The notes below the pieces were generated by a model. It searched no databases, was not told the origin of the DNA, and saw nothing but the letters and a program-made list of their open reading frames with translations. 64,000 nucleotides of DNA from Streptococcus sp. DD12. GTDB taxonomy: Bacteria; Bacillota; Bacilli; Lactobacillales; Streptococcaceae. Both the position numbers and the translations under genes were made by a program. The stretch lies in contig NZ_KQ969495.1 in the NCBI RefSeq assembly GCF_001578885.1, forward strand, positions 1 through 64,000, in the 5' to 3' direction. Within the stretch, counting starts at the first letter, position 1; each line of letters opens with the position of its first letter. This document shows, one piece after another, positions 1 to 10,015 of this stretch.

Positions 1-3
1 ATT

Positions 4-74
4 GCGGGTGTAGTTTAGTGGTAAAACTACAGCCTTCCAAGCTGTTGTCGCGAGTTCGATTCTCGTCACCCGCT
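4..74 (+). tRNA. tRNA-Gly (anticodon TCC)
   Basis: Cloverleaf of 71 nt. The acceptor arm GCGGGTG (4-10) pairs with CACCCGC (67-73). The anticodon loop CTTCCAA gives anticodon TCC. The T arm contains GTTCGATTC. No CCA is encoded. It is the first of three closely spaced tRNAs that probably continue a tRNA or rRNA cluster lying left of the window. Confidence 0.95.
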
Positions 75-99
75 TTATAAATAGCCAAGCTTTTTGCTT

Positions 100-173
<74 letters not shown>

Positions 174-175
174 TT

Positions 176-263
176 GGAGAATTACTCAAGAGGCTGAAGA
201 GGACGGTTTGCTAAATCGTTAGGTCGGGAAACTGGCGCGGGGGTTCGAATCCCCCATTCTCCG
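176..263 (+). tRNA. tRNA-Ser (anticodon GCT)
   Basis: Class II tRNA of 88 nt with a long variable arm. GGAGAAT (176-182) pairs with ATTCTCC (256-262). The loop TTTGCTAAA gives anticodon GCT, which reads AGC and AGT codons. It begins only 2 nt after the Ile tRNA, so processing of a shared precursor is expected. Confidence 0.95.
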
Positions 264-268
264 TATCT

Positions 269-288
269 GAACCTTAGGGTTCTTTTTT
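269..288 (+). terminator. Terminator of the tRNA cluster
   Basis: GAACC-TTAG-GGTTC hairpin followed by a run of six T. It ends the tRNA transcript just before the promoter of the next gene. Confidence 0.8.
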
Positions 289-323
289 ATTTTCTGAAAA
301 TGAGAGTAAAATTCTGACAATTC

Positions 324-332
324 TGATATAAT
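324..332 (+). promoter_or_regulatory. Extended -10 promoter abutting the start codon
   Basis: TGATATAAT is a consensus extended -10 element. Its last base lies 6 nt before the ATG at 339, so the predicted transcription start falls on or next to the A of the start codon. No Shine-Dalgarno sequence is present. The -35 region is poor, as is usual for extended -10 promoters. Confidence 0.75.
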
Positions 333-338
333 TAAATC

Positions 339-1511
339 ATGAAAAAGCTGTATGTATCTAATGATTTTCGTCAACTGGTTGGGAGGGGGCAGCAACGCTT
401 ACCTAAAATTCTGGTTGAAGATAAACTTGCCGATGGTGTTTTGAATCATCAGGTTATTTTTTATACAGGAAAAGAGGAAATTCTTGGAACGGGCTACCTT
501 TCAGAACAAAATAAGGGGATAGGATGGTTTGTTTCTGAGGATGTTATTGATTTTTCTGTTGCCTTCTTTTGCGAGTTGTTTATAAAGTCAAAACAAAGAA
601 GAAACTCTTTTGAAAACTCACCTGCTGACTCGGCTTATCGGTTATTTAACCAAGATGGCGATGGCTTTGGTGGTTTTACCATAGATCGTTATGGGGACTA
701 TGCCTTATTCTCATGGTATAACGCCTATGTTTATGGTATAAAAGATAGGATTATTGAGGCCTTTAAAGCCATTTACCCTGAGATCATTGGGGCTTATGAA
801 AAAGTTCGTTTTCAAAATGGTGAGCCTGTTTCCCAGCATGTTTATGGCGAGAGACAAGAATCCCCTTTTTTAATTATGGAGAATGGTGTTCACTACCAAG
901 TTTTTTTAAATGATGGGTTAATGACTGGGATCTTTTTGGATCAGCATCATGTTAGAGGCAGACTGGTAGATGGGTTAGCCCTTGGAAAACGGGTTTTAAA
1001 TCTTTTTTCTTATACGGCGGCTTTCTCTGTTGCTGCAGCTATGGGGGGGAGCTTAAGCACTGTTTCTGTTGACCTAGCCAAGAGGTCACGGGACTTATCT
1101 GCGGCTCATTTTGAGGCAAATGGTCTTAGTCTTGAAAACAATCACTTTGTTGTGATGGATTGTTTTGAATATTTTCGTTACGCACAAAGGCATCAGTTAA
1201 GGTTTGATGTGATTGTCATTGATCCACCGTCTTTTGCGAGAAATAAGAAAATGACTTTTTCGGTTTCAAAAGATTATTATAAATTGATAGCCGGTGCCCT
1301 TGAGCTTCTTGCACCCGGTGGAACCATCATTGCGAGTACCAACTCGGCTACCCTATCGTTAGAGCAGTTTAAAAAACAATTGAAAAAAGGGCTTGGTAAG
1401 GTCAAGGCGACTTTGTCGCATGTTGACCGATTACCAGCTGACTTCCCAGTGGTTTCAGCGGATCCCCAGTCAAATTATTTAAAAGTAGTTACAATAAAGG
1501 TTAATACATGA
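339..1511 (+). CDS. Class I SAM-dependent rRNA methyltransferase (RlmI/YwbD-like)
   Basis: 390 residues. The N-terminal third looks like the PUA-type RNA-binding domain of RlmI-like 23S rRNA cytosine methyltransferases, followed by a central linking domain and a C-terminal Rossmann methyltransferase. The GxF region 'LNLFSYTAAFSVAAA' (about 218-232) is the SAM-binding motif I and 'VIDPPSFAR' (about 294-302) is the catalytic DPPxF motif. The ATG has no ribosome binding site and follows an extended -10 directly, suggesting a leaderless message. Its stop overlaps aroD by ATGA, so it probably heads the aromatic amino acid operon. The exact target base is inferred from the family only. Confidence 0.9.
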   Translation: MKKLYVSNDFRQLVGRGQQRLPKILVEDKLADGVLNHQVIFYTGKEEILGTGYLSEQNKGIGWFVSEDVIDFSVAFFCELFIKSKQRRNSFENSPADSAYRLFNQDGDGFGGFTIDRYGDYALFSWYNAYVYGIKDRIIEAFKAIYPEIIGAYEKVRFQNGEPVSQHVYGERQESPFLIMENGVHYQVFLNDGLMTGIFLDQHHVRGRLVDGLALGKRVLNLFSYTAAFSVAAAMGGSLSTVSVDLAKRSRDLSAAHFEANGLSLENNHFVVMDCFEYFRYAQRHQLRFDVIVIDPPSFARNKKMTFSVSKDYYKLIAGALELLAPGGTIIASTNSATLSLEQFKKQLKKGLGKVKATLSHVDRLPADFPVVSADPQSNYLKVVTIKVNT

Positions 1512-2185
1512 AAATTGTTGTTTCCATTACGCCGAAGTCTATTGAAGAGGTGTCGGCCTTGTCGCCTGAAAACTATAAGGGGGCAGATCTCATCGAATGG
1601 CGAGCAGATTATTTGCCTGTCGATTTAATCTTAGAAGCAGCCCCTCTTATTTTTGATAAATTTTCCAATCACTCTCTTATTTTCACCATAAGAACAGTGG
1701 AAGAGGGAGGTAATATTCAACTAGAGGAAGAAACATACTTGCGTTTGATTGAAGACATCTCAAAAAGCTATACGCCGGCTTACTTAGATGTTCAATATTT
1801 TACTTATCCTAATGTCTATGCGCAAGTTGTTTCCTTAGGGCAAGTTGTGCTTTCTTACCACGATTTTTCACAACTGCCAGCCGACTTCTCGCAGAGATGT
1901 CAGGTGCTGACTGACTTAAAACCTGCCATTGTCAAAATAGCTGTTATGCCTCAAAAAGAAATGGATGTTTTGCAACTGATGACTTGGACCAGAGAATTCA
2001 AAACGCAAAATCCTAAGCAAGCTTACGTGACCATGGCCATGGGGTCTTTAGGGCGTCTCTCGCGTTTGGGAGCGGATCTTTCTGGAAGCGCTTGGTCTTT
2101 TGCAAGTGTTGGCAAAGCCAGCGCACCTGGTCAGGTTAGTCTCGAGGATTTGTTGCAAGTGAGGAGGCTTTTAGATGCAGATTGA
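1508..2185 (+). CDS. aroD: 3-dehydroquinate dehydratase, type I
   Basis: 225 residues, usual length for the class I (Schiff-base) enzyme that converts 3-dehydroquinate to 3-dehydroshikimate in the shikimate pathway. Visible family features are 'EWRADYL' near residue 30, the His of 'SYHDF' (about 115-119) and the lysine in 'IVKIAVMP' (about 140-147), which forms the imine. The conserved '[10 protein letters not shown]' and 'GKASAPGQ' follow near the C-terminus. ATGA overlap with the methyltransferase upstream and an 11-nt overlap with aroE downstream indicate translational coupling. Confidence 0.95.
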   Translation: MKIVVSITPKSIEEVSALSPENYKGADLIEWRADYLPVDLILEAAPLIFDKFSNHSLIFTIRTVEEGGNIQLEEETYLRLIEDISKSYTPAYLDVQYFTYPNVYAQVVSLGQVVLSYHDFSQLPADFSQRCQVLTDLKPAIVKIAVMPQKEMDVLQLMTWTREFKTQNPKQAYVTMAMGSLGRLSRLGADLSGSAWSFASVGKASAPGQVSLEDLLQVRRLLDAD

Positions 2186-3056
2186 TGGCTATACTCGGTT
2201 AGCGGCTGTTGTGGCACATCCTATTAAGCATTCGATCTCACCTTTTATTCATAATTTTGCCTTTAATAGCTTGCAGATTAATGGGGTTTATTTAGCTTGG
2301 GATATTGGAGAGGAGGATTTAGCTGAAACGGTTGCTAATATTCGCCGTTATGACATGTGGGGAATAAATCTTTCCATGCCTTATAAAAGGGCTGTTATTC
2401 CTTATTTGGATAGTTTGTCTGCTGAGGCTGAACTGATTGGTGCTGTGAATACGGTGGTCAACGACTCCGGTCGCCTGGTCGGTTATAATACGGATGGTAT
2501 TGGTTTTTTCCATCACCTTAAGAAAACATTTGCTTTTGATGTGCGTCAAAAGGCGCTGGTTTTATTGGGAGCGGGTGGTGCTGGAACGGCTATTATGGCG
2601 CAGGCTGCCCTGTATGGTGCTAAGGAAATTTCGGTTTTTGTTAGAGAGAAATCCTTGGAAAAAACGGCTAAAAAAATCGCCTCTATCAAAGCCAAAACAG
2701 CTTGTGCTATTCATGTCTATGCGATAACGGATGACCTGACGTTACAATCTGCTTTAGACAGGGCGGACCTTTTGGTCAATGCCACAAGTCTTGGTATGGA
2801 TGGGGTTACATCTCCTCTTTCAGAGGGGATAAGGTTACGCCAGCAACTCCTAGTCGCTGACGCTATTTATCAGCCTTTTGAGACCCCCTTCCTAATTAGA
2901 GCAAAAGAATCAGGTTTACAGACAACCAATGGCTTAGGCATGCTTTTATATCAAGCGGCTGAAGCTTTTAAGCTTTGGACGGGTCAAGAGATGCCGACAG
3001 ATGACATTTGGGCAAGTTTGGTTGAAAAGTATCAACTCACAAAGGAGAAATCATGA
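2175..3056 (+). CDS. aroE: Shikimate dehydrogenase (NADP+)
   Basis: 293 residues. It reduces 3-dehydroshikimate to shikimate. The N-terminal substrate domain contains '[13 protein letters not shown]' (about 15-27), with the substrate-binding Ser pair, and 'SMPYK' (about 66-70) with the catalytic Lys. 'GAVNT' and 'GYNTDGIGF' (about 88-111) are conserved. The Rossmann motif '[10 protein letters not shown]' follows (about 129-138). The ATG at 2175 lies inside the aroD end and is preceded by GAGGAGG. The stop overlaps aroB by ATGA. Confidence 0.95.
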   Translation: MQIDGYTRLAAVVAHPIKHSISPFIHNFAFNSLQINGVYLAWDIGEEDLAETVANIRRYDMWGINLSMPYKRAVIPYLDSLSAEAELIGAVNTVVNDSGRLVGYNTDGIGFFHHLKKTFAFDVRQKALVLLGAGGAGTAIMAQAALYGAKEISVFVREKSLEKTAKKIASIKAKTACAIHVYAITDDLTLQSALDRADLLVNATSLGMDGVTSPLSEGIRLRQQLLVADAIYQPFETPFLIRAKESGLQTTNGLGMLLYQAAEAFKLWTGQEMPTDDIWASLVEKYQLTKEKS

Positions 3057-4120
3057 AATTACGTGTCGATTTGCCACATCATCCCTATGATATCCTCATT
3101 GAACGAGGTGCTTTGAAGACAGCTGGAAGCTGGTTAAGGCAACTATGGCAGCCTCAGAAAGTTGCGATTATTACAGATAACCATGTGGCTGGGCTTTATG
3201 CGGAAACCGTAAAACTGTCTCTGGAAAGTGCAGGTTTTGAGGTAGCGGTTTTCGATTTTCTAGAAGGAGAAGCGCAAAAGAGTTTGACGACAGCCAATCG
3301 TGTCTATGAGTTTTTGGCTAAATTCGGAATGACACGAAGTGACGGGATTGTGGCTCTAGGTGGTGGTGTACCGGGGGATTTAGCGGCTTTTGTTGCCTCT
3401 ACCTTCATGCGCGGTGTTCACTTTGTTCAGATTCCAACCAGTTTGACAGCTCAAGTTGATTCTTCAATTGGTGGGAAAACAGCGGTCAATACCCCCTTTG
3501 CGAAGAATTTGGTGGGAACATTTGCCCAACCTGACGGGGTTTTGATTGATCCCAACACTCTGGAAACCTTGGGTGAAAGAGAATTGATTGAAGGGATGGG
3601 CGAGGTCGTTAAATATGGGCTTATCGCTGATCCTGAGCTATGGGACCTGCTCAAAGACCTCCCAGCAGGGCGCCAAGGCATTTTGGAAGAGGCCGAGGCA
3701 ATTATTTACCATTCCTGTGAAGTGAAACGTCGTGTTGTTGTTGAAGATGAGCTAGACAATGGGGTACGTTTGTATTTGAACTTTGGGCACACGATTGGGC
3801 ATGCGATTGAACAGACAGCGGGCTATGGCAAAGTGATGCATGGCGAGGGAGTCGCTATGGGGATGGTTCAAATTTCCCAAATCGCTGAAAAGAAAGGCTT
3901 GATTGCGACAGGCTTGACGCAGGAAATCAGAGAGATGTGTCAAAAGTTTGGTCTGCCTACTGACTATGCTGATTGGGATAAGGACATGCTTTATCAGGCT
4001 TTGACACATGACAAAAAGACTCGGGGTAACCTGATTAAAATTGTTTTGGTCCCAAGCATTGGCCAAGCAGAAATTCACCCGATTCCTTTAACGGAAATGA
4101 AAGAGTATTTGGAGAAATAA
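3053..4120 (+). CDS. aroB: 3-dehydroquinate synthase
   Basis: 355 residues, a normal AroB length. It cyclises DAHP to 3-dehydroquinate using NAD+ and a divalent metal. Visible motifs are '[20 protein letters not shown]' (NAD-binding, about 102-121), '[19 protein letters not shown]' (about 128-146), and the metal ligands in '[10 protein letters not shown]', '[11 protein letters not shown]' and 'HGEGVAMGM'. The ATG overlaps the aroE stop. Second step of the pathway, encoded third in the operon. Confidence 0.96.
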   Translation: MKLRVDLPHHPYDILIERGALKTAGSWLRQLWQPQKVAIITDNHVAGLYAETVKLSLESAGFEVAVFDFLEGEAQKSLTTANRVYEFLAKFGMTRSDGIVALGGGVPGDLAAFVASTFMRGVHFVQIPTSLTAQVDSSIGGKTAVNTPFAKNLVGTFAQPDGVLIDPNTLETLGERELIEGMGEVVKYGLIADPELWDLLKDLPAGRQGILEEAEAIIYHSCEVKRRVVVEDELDNGVRLYLNFGHTIGHAIEQTAGYGKVMHGEGVAMGMVQISQIAEKKGLIATGLTQEIREMCQKFGLPTDYADWDKDMLYQALTHDKKTRGNLIKIVLVPSIGQAEIHPIPLTEMKEYLEK

Positions 4121-4121
4121 A

Positions 4122-5288
4122 ATGAGATATTTTACAGCTGGAGAATCACATGGCCCGCGTTTAACGGCCATCATTGAAGGGGTGCCTGCAGGTTTGCCTT
4201 TGACTGCGGAATATATTAATGCGGAGCTCAAACGTCGTCAGGGCGGTTATGGTCGTGGCGGACGGATGAAAATTGAGTCCGACCAGGTTGAAATTACCTC
4301 AGGTGTGCGTCATGGGCTAACGATGGGAAGTCCGATAACCCTTAATGTCACCAATCGTGACTTTAAAAATTGGACAGAAATCATGTCAGCAGCGGATATT
4401 GATGAAAAGAAAAAAGGTATCCGAAAATTGACTAAGCCACGCCCTGGCCATGCAGATCTGGTTGGTGGGATGAAATACCGATTCACCGATTTGCGAAATG
4501 CCTTAGAACGGTCTTCTGCGCGAGAAACCACGATGCGTGTAGCAGTTGGTGCTGTGGCAAAACGTCTTTTAGAAGAACTTGGCATCGATATCGCCTCTCA
4601 TATTGTTGTTTTTGGGGGGATTGAGATTGATGTCCCAGAAAATTTGACTGTTTCAGAAATCAAAGAGCGTGCCCGTCAATCAGAAGTCTCCATCGTCGTT
4701 CCGGATCGTGAAGCTGAGATTAAGGCTTACATTGACCAGATCAAAAAAGAGGGGGATACAATTGGTGGTGTCATTGAAACTGTAGTCGGTGGCGTGCCTG
4801 CTGGCTTGGGCTCTTATGTGCAATGGGATCGCAAGCTGGATGGCAAATTAGCGCAGGGGGTTGTTTCCATCAATGCTTTTAAGGGAGTCGAATTTGGACT
4901 TGGTTTTAAAGATGGCTACCTGCGTGGTTCCCAGGTCATGGATGAAATTGCTTGGTCAAAAGAAGAAGGTTACACCCGCCGTTCCAATAATTTGGGTGGC
5001 TTTGAAGGTGGTATGACCAATGGGCAACCCTTGCTTATCCGTGGTGTCATGAAACCTATTCCAACCCTCTATCAACCGCTCATGAGCGTTGATATCGAAA
5101 CGCATGAACCTTATAAGGCGAGTGTCGAACGCAGTGACCCAACAGCTGTTCCAGCGGCTGGTGTTGTGATGGAAAGTGTTGTAGCGACGGTTTTGGCAAC
5201 AGAAATCATCAATCAATTTTCATCAGATAGTTTAGCAGAGTTGCAAGCTGCTCTAGCAAGTCACAGGCAACATATCCAGAAGTTTTAG
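4122..5288 (+). CDS. aroC: Chorismate synthase
   Basis: 388 residues, the usual bacterial length. It makes chorismate from EPSP with reduced FMN as cofactor. The opening '[13 protein letters not shown]' carries the conserved GESHG (residues 7-11). 'RPGHADL' (about 107-113), '[18 protein letters not shown]' (about 129-146) and '[10 protein letters not shown]' near residue 300 are family signatures. Only 1 nt separates it from aroB. EPSP synthase and shikimate kinase are not in this window. Confidence 0.97.
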   Translation: MRYFTAGESHGPRLTAIIEGVPAGLPLTAEYINAELKRRQGGYGRGGRMKIESDQVEITSGVRHGLTMGSPITLNVTNRDFKNWTEIMSAADIDEKKKGIRKLTKPRPGHADLVGGMKYRFTDLRNALERSSARETTMRVAVGAVAKRLLEELGIDIASHIVVFGGIEIDVPENLTVSEIKERARQSEVSIVVPDREAEIKAYIDQIKKEGDTIGGVIETVVGGVPAGLGSYVQWDRKLDGKLAQGVVSINAFKGVEFGLGFKDGYLRGSQVMDEIAWSKEEGYTRRSNNLGGFEGGMTNGQPLLIRGVMKPIPTLYQPLMSVDIETHEPYKASVERSDPTAVPAAGVVMESVVATVLATEIINQFSSDSLAELQAALASHRQHIQKF

Positions 5289-5297
5289 AAGGTGCTT

Positions 5298-6401
5298 ATG
5301 TCACAAAAAACGATTTACATTGCAGGTCTCGGCCTGATTGGGGGGTCTTTGGCTCTAGGGATTCGTCGAGACCATCCAGACTACCGCATTCTTGGATATA
5401 ATCGGTCTGAAAAATCTCGGGAGATTGCTTTAGAGCGTGGCATCGTTGATGCGGTAACGGATGATTTTGCGGCTTTTGTTCCACAGGCAGATGTTATTTT
5501 TATATGTGTGCCGATTAAACAGACGATTGCATTGCTCGAGGCGGTGGCGCAAATGCCTCTTAAAGATGGGGTCATTATCACCGATGCGGGTTCGACTAAG
5601 GCAGAAATTGTTAAGGCTGCCCAAAAGTATTTGACAGGGACGAAAGCACGGTTTGTTGGCTCTCATCCCATGGCTGGCTCCCACAAATCAGGGGCTATTG
5701 CGAGTGATGTCAATTTATTTGAAAATGCCTACTATATTTTTACGCCATCAGATGTCACTGGACCTGATACCATCAGAGAACTTAAAGAGGTCTTGTCAGG
5801 CTTGCATGCGCGATTTATCGAAGTCGATGCCGAAGAACATGACCGAGTGACTGCTCAAATCAGCCATTTCCCACACGTCTTGGCGGCCAGTCTCATGGAA
5901 CAATCCGCTGACTATCGTCAAAGGCATGAGCTCACACAGCATTTTGCTGCTGGTGGCTTTCGGGACATGACCCGTATTGCTGAGAGCGAGCCAGGGATGT
6001 GGACCAGTATTTTGCTAAGCAATCCCCAAGCTATTTTAGAACGCTTGGAAAATTTTCAAACCTTGTTGGCGGACATTGCTCAAAAAATCCGGGATGAGGA
6101 TGCTGATGGCATTTGGCAATTCTTTGACCAGGCTCGCCAGGCTCGCAAGGAGATGGAAATTCACAAGCGTGGTGGAGTGGATTCCACCTTTGATTTGCAG
6201 GTATCTATCCCAGACGAGGAAGATGAAATTCTTAATGTGTTAGAGTTGCTACGGGGAACTTCTTTGGTCAATGTTCAAATTCTCGAGAACAACCGAGAAG
6301 ATATCAATGGGATTTTGCGGATTTCCTTTAAAAACCAAAAGGATTTGGATTTTGCTAAAGGACAGATTGAGACCCATACCTCCCACAAGGTTTTTCTATA
6401 G
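5298..6401 (+). CDS. tyrA: Prephenate dehydrogenase
   Basis: About 367 residues from the ATG at 5298, preferred over the upstream in-frame GTG at 5292 because GAAGG (5288-5292) is correctly spaced for it. The NAD-binding motif 'IAGLGLIGGSLALGI' lies at the N-terminus. 'GSHPMAGSHKSG' (about 120) and 'HDRVTAQISHFPH' (about 185-197) are TyrA catalytic and substrate motifs. The last 75 residues look like an ACT-type regulatory domain, which suggests feedback control by tyrosine. It converts prephenate to 4-hydroxyphenylpyruvate. Confidence 0.93.
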   Translation: MSQKTIYIAGLGLIGGSLALGIRRDHPDYRILGYNRSEKSREIALERGIVDAVTDDFAAFVPQADVIFICVPIKQTIALLEAVAQMPLKDGVIITDAGSTKAEIVKAAQKYLTGTKARFVGSHPMAGSHKSGAIASDVNLFENAYYIFTPSDVTGPDTIRELKEVLSGLHARFIEVDAEEHDRVTAQISHFPHVLAASLMEQSADYRQRHELTQHFAAGGFRDMTRIAESEPGMWTSILLSNPQAILERLENFQTLLADIAQKIRDEDADGIWQFFDQARQARKEMEIHKRGGVDSTFDLQVSIPDEEDEILNVLELLRGTSLVNVQILENNREDINGILRISFKNQKDLDFAKGQIETHTSHKVFL

Positions 6402-6412
6402 AAAGGACACCT

Positions 6413-6760
6413 ATGTCAGTGAATGTTTATGATTTAGCTAACGCCTTAGAGCGTGGCTTACGTCAGTTGCCCGAATACCAAGCAGTAAAGGATGCCAAGG
6501 CAGCTATCCAAGCAGATGAAGCCGCTCAGGCCATTTTAACCGAATTTTTACACTTGCAAGAGCATTTTCAACAAGCTATGGCAACTGGTCAGATGCCAAC
6601 TGAAGCGGACCAGTCAGCTATGGCAGCTGTCAGTGAAAAAATTGAAGGCAACCCTTTGGTGAAGGCTTATTTTGACCAGCAACAACGTTTAGGGGTATAC
6701 ATCCAGGACATCGAAGGAATTATCTTTAAACCCCTGCAAGAATTGATGCAAAATGATTAA
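6413..6760 (+). CDS. YlbF/YmcA family regulator-like protein
   Basis: 115 residues, almost wholly helical, soluble, with 'YDLANALERGLRQLPEYQAVKDAKAAI' at the N-terminus, the typical opening of the YlbF/YmcA family. B. subtilis members affect RNA processing with RNase Y. In streptococci this gene usually closes the tyrA stretch of the aromatic operon, and the same link is kept here. AAAGGAC lies before the ATG. It overlaps the next gene by 8 nt. The function in this organism is not known from sequence. Confidence 0.85.
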   Translation: MSVNVYDLANALERGLRQLPEYQAVKDAKAAIQADEAAQAILTEFLHLQEHFQQAMATGQMPTEADQSAMAAVSEKIEGNPLVKAYFDQQQRLGVYIQDIEGIIFKPLQELMQND

Positions 6761-7784
6761 GCACAGCTGGTCTAATCGGTGGCTCCAGCGCCTGCCCGGG
6801 CTGACCGTGTGTCTCGTGCTAGCCAGTCTTGCCTGGTATTTGGGGACCTTGTTTCCCCTTGTCGGAGGCCCTGTCTTTGGAATTCTGTTGGGCATCTTTT
6901 TGTCTGGTTGGCTCAGGCCGATTAAGGAGCTTCAAGCGGGCTTGCAATTTAGTGGCAAACTTATTTTGCAAACAGCCGTCGTTTTGCTTGGGTTTAGTCT
7001 TAATTTAAATCAAGTTTTTCAGGTTGGTGCCCTGTCTTTACCGGTTATTTTGTCTACTATCGCAACTGCTTTGTTAGTGACAGTTTTATTGAAAAAGTGG
7101 CTTAAGATGGATCAAAAGCTTGCCACGCTTATTGGTGTGGGGTCTTCGATTTGTGGCGGATCGGCGATTGCTGCGACAGCACCGGTCATTGATGCGGATG
7201 AAGAGGCTATTGCGCAAGCTATTTCGGTTGTCTTTTTGTTTAATGTCTTGGCCGCCTTGCTCTTTCCCACCTTGGGGCAATATCTGGGCTTAAGTTCTCA
7301 CGGTTTTGCCATTTTTGCGGGAACGGCTGTCAATGACACCTCGTCGGTAACGGCGACAGCCAGTATTTGGGACAGTTTGCATGGCACCCATATTTTAGCC
7401 GAAGCCACGATTGTCAAATTAACCCGGACATTGGCCATTATTCCTATTACCTTGGTCCTGTCGATAGACTCCCATCGTAAACAGGGGGGCAAAGAAAAGA
7501 AAAAGGCCTGGTATCGTGCCATACCGTCCTTTATTATCTTCTTTTTATTGGCTTCTTTATTTATTAGCCTCTGGAGTTGGTTTGGGTTACCAGTGACCTG
7601 GTCTAGTCAAGTAAAAGTCGTATCACAGTTTTTAATTGTCATGGCCATGACAGCAATTGGTTGTCAGACATCTGTGAAATCTCTGCTAGGTTCAGGCAAG
7701 ACTGCCATCCTTTTGGGCGGGGCTTGTTGGCTGGCCATTAGTGGCATGAGTCTTTTCGTGCAAAAATTATTGGGAATTTGGTAG
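6753..7784 (+). CDS. YeiH/UPF0324 family multi-pass membrane protein
   Basis: 343 residues with about ten hydrophobic segments. The signatures 'GGPVFGILLGIFLSGW', 'QTAVVLLGFSLN', 'GVGSSICGGSAIAATAPVI' (about 127-145) and 'AGTAVNDTSSVTATASIW' (about 188-205) are those of the YeiH family, often called putative sulfate exporters, though transport has not been firmly shown for the family. The ATG is read within the end of the YlbF gene, so translation is coupled. In many streptococci aroA, aroK and pheA occupy this position instead. Confidence 0.85.
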   Translation: MIKHSWSNRWLQRLPGLTVCLVLASLAWYLGTLFPLVGGPVFGILLGIFLSGWLRPIKELQAGLQFSGKLILQTAVVLLGFSLNLNQVFQVGALSLPVILSTIATALLVTVLLKKWLKMDQKLATLIGVGSSICGGSAIAATAPVIDADEEAIAQAISVVFLFNVLAALLFPTLGQYLGLSSHGFAIFAGTAVNDTSSVTATASIWDSLHGTHILAEATIVKLTRTLAIIPITLVLSIDSHRKQGGKEKKKAWYRAIPSFIIFFLLASLFISLWSWFGLPVTWSSQVKVVSQFLIVMAMTAIGCQTSVKSLLGSGKTAILLGGACWLAISGMSLFVQKLLGIW

Positions 7785-7790
7785 TATCTA

Positions 7791-7817
7791 GAGTCAGCAG
7801 TAGGCCGGCTCTTTTTG
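7791..7817 (+). terminator. Weak terminator after the aromatic operon
   Basis: GAGTC and GGCTC (one G-U pair) enclose an 11-nt loop followed by TTTTT. Short and GC-poor, so it may act only partly. Confidence 0.45.
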
Positions 7818-7930
7818 ATTGAAAACAATCTGGGAAAAAGGAGAAATTTATCTGAAAAAAGGCTGACAATTTTAGTATTTTAATCATCAAATGTGATAAA
7901 ATATAGGAGACTATGTATGCGGGGGGACCT

Positions 7931-10003
7931 ATGGCTAGTAAGCGAAATAGCAGTAAAAGTAAGGCGGCTCAACGGGTAGCACATCGTGTGAACTTACTTT
8001 TCTTTACGGTATTTGTCTTGTTTACCATTCTTTTGTTACGTCTGGCACAGATGCAGATTGTAGAAAAGAAATTTTATTCGGCAAAGCTCAATGCAACGAC
8101 CAATTACACCATCAAGACATCGAGCGTTCGTGGTGAGATTTATGATGCGACAGGGCTACCTTTGGTGACAAATACAACCAAAAATGTGATTGCCTTTACG
8201 AGAAGCAATACTATCACAACGGCTCAGATTAAGCAGGTGGCTCAGCGTTTGGCAACCCTAGCCCCCCTGACGCAGACAAGCGTTAGCACTCGGGATAAGA
8301 AGGACTATTTCCTTGCGACACCTGAAAACTACCAAGCTGTTGTGGCGCGTCTACCTAAAAATGAACGCTATGATAATTTTGGCAATAGCCTGTCAGAGTC
8401 AACCATTTACGAAAATGCAGTCAATGCGGTGACGGATGACGAGATTAATTTTTCAGAAGATGAAGAAAAAATTGTTTATATCTTTACCCAGATGAATGGC
8501 ACCTCGACCTTTGGTTCTGTTAATCTGACAACAGGTGATTTGTCCGATGATCAGATTGCTGCCATTCAAGGCGATACGGCAGACCTCCCAGGTATTTCTA
8601 TCACGACAGATTGGGATCGGTCAACCTCGGATAGTGCCTCTAGTTTAGCTGATGTGATTGGCACGGTTTCAAGCTCTCAAACAGGTTTGCCGTCTGAAGA
8701 TGTTTCAAGTTATCTCAAGAAAGGCTACTCCCTCAATGACCGAGTCGGGACTAGCTACTTAGAAAAACAATACGAATCAGATTTGCAAGGGTCGCACACG
8801 ATTCGTAAGATTAGGGTCAACCGTAAAGGAGAAGTCATTAAGGATGTGGTTAGCCAGCAAGGTACGCAAGGGAAGGCGCTCAAACTAACCATCAATATGG
8901 CTTACCAGACGGGTGTTGAAAATATCCTTAGCCAATACTATAATTCGGAACTAGCGGCGGGCAATGCGACCTACTCTGAGGGTATCTATGCCGTAGCCCT
9001 AGATACCTCAACAGGAGCCATTTTAGCCATGGCAGGTCTCTCCCATACGCCTGAGACCTCGACGACGACACCAGATGCCTTGGGAACCATTACAGATGTT
9101 TTTGTGCCAGGTTCTGTTGTCAAAGGGGCAACCATAACAGCTGGTTGGGCCAATAATGTTTTAACAGGCAATGAAACCCTCTATGACCAACCAATTTACC
9201 TATCAGGGACCAATGTCATCAAGTCTTGGTTTACATCAGGTAGTATGCCTATTACGGCTGTTCAGGCCTTAACCTATTCCTCAAACACCTATATGGTTCA
9301 AATTGCACTGAAGCTGATGGGACAAGACTACACACCGGGGATGTCTCTATCTGACTCGGGGGCTGATACAGCCATGTCGGCCCTGCGCAAGACCTATGCG
9401 GAATACGGGATGGGAACAGATACAGGTATTGACCTTCCGAATGCGTCAACAGGTTTCCTTTCTAGTAGCTTTACGCCAGGGAATGTCGTGACGGAAGCCT
9501 TTGGTCAGTATGATAGCTATACGACCATGCAGTTAGCGCAATATGCAGCGACTATTGCTAATGGTGGGACACGTTTAGCCCCTCACTTGGTAGATAGTAT
9601 TTATGATAGCAACAGCGATGGCAGTATGGGGGCTCTGTCTCAAACTATTTCTCCTAAGACCATGAATACGGTGACCATTCCAGATGGTGATATGGCCATT
9701 TTACAGGAAGGTTTCTATGATGTTGTTCACAGTTCGAGCAGTTATGCGACTGGTACCAGCATGCTAGGAGGGGCTATCAGTATTTCTGGGAAAACAGGGA
9801 CGGCTGAAACCTTTGCCACATCAAGCAGTGGGGCTACGATCACAACGGTAAATAACAATGTTGTTGCCTACGGCCCTAGCGACAACGCTAAAGTTGCAGT
9901 AGCTGTTATGTACCCTCACTCAACCAATTCAAACAGTAAGGCTAGCCAATACATTGCACGTGACATGATAAATCTTTACGCTTCTATGTATGGCGTTAGC
10001 TAG
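7931..10003 (+). CDS. pbp2b: Penicillin-binding protein 2b (class B transpeptidase)
   Basis: About 690 residues. One membrane anchor follows a basic N-terminus (roughly 20-42), then come a dimerisation domain and a C-terminal transpeptidase. Transpeptidase motifs are 'PGSVVKG' with the active-site Ser of SxxK, 'YSSNTYM' (SxN), and 'SGKTGTAET' (KTG). It cross-links peptidoglycan during elongation, partnered by RodA, which is also in this window. The start is uncertain. The ATG at 7913 would be only a few nt from the transcription start expected for TGATAAAAT (7894-7902), whereas ATG 7931 follows a G-rich Shine-Dalgarno-like stretch (7920-7927). Confidence 0.93.
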   Translation: MASKRNSSKSKAAQRVAHRVNLLFFTVFVLFTILLLRLAQMQIVEKKFYSAKLNATTNYTIKTSSVRGEIYDATGLPLVTNTTKNVIAFTRSNTITTAQIKQVAQRLATLAPLTQTSVSTRDKKDYFLATPENYQAVVARLPKNERYDNFGNSLSESTIYENAVNAVTDDEINFSEDEEKIVYIFTQMNGTSTFGSVNLTTGDLSDDQIAAIQGDTADLPGISITTDWDRSTSDSASSLADVIGTVSSSQTGLPSEDVSSYLKKGYSLNDRVGTSYLEKQYESDLQGSHTIRKIRVNRKGEVIKDVVSQQGTQGKALKLTINMAYQTGVENILSQYYNSELAAGNATYSEGIYAVALDTSTGAILAMAGLSHTPETSTTTPDALGTITDVFVPGSVVKGATITAGWANNVLTGNETLYDQPIYLSGTNVIKSWFTSGSMPITAVQALTYSSNTYMVQIALKLMGQDYTPGMSLSDSGADTAMSALRKTYAEYGMGTDTGIDLPNASTGFLSSSFTPGNVVTEAFGQYDSYTTMQLAQYAATIANGGTRLAPHLVDSIYDSNSDGSMGALSQTISPKTMNTVTIPDGDMAILQEGFYDVVHSSSSYATGTSMLGGAISISGKTGTAETFATSSSGATITTVNNNVVAYGPSDNAKVAVAVMYPHSTNSNSKASQYIARDMINLYASMYGVS

Positions 10004-10015
10004 AAAGGAGGCTAG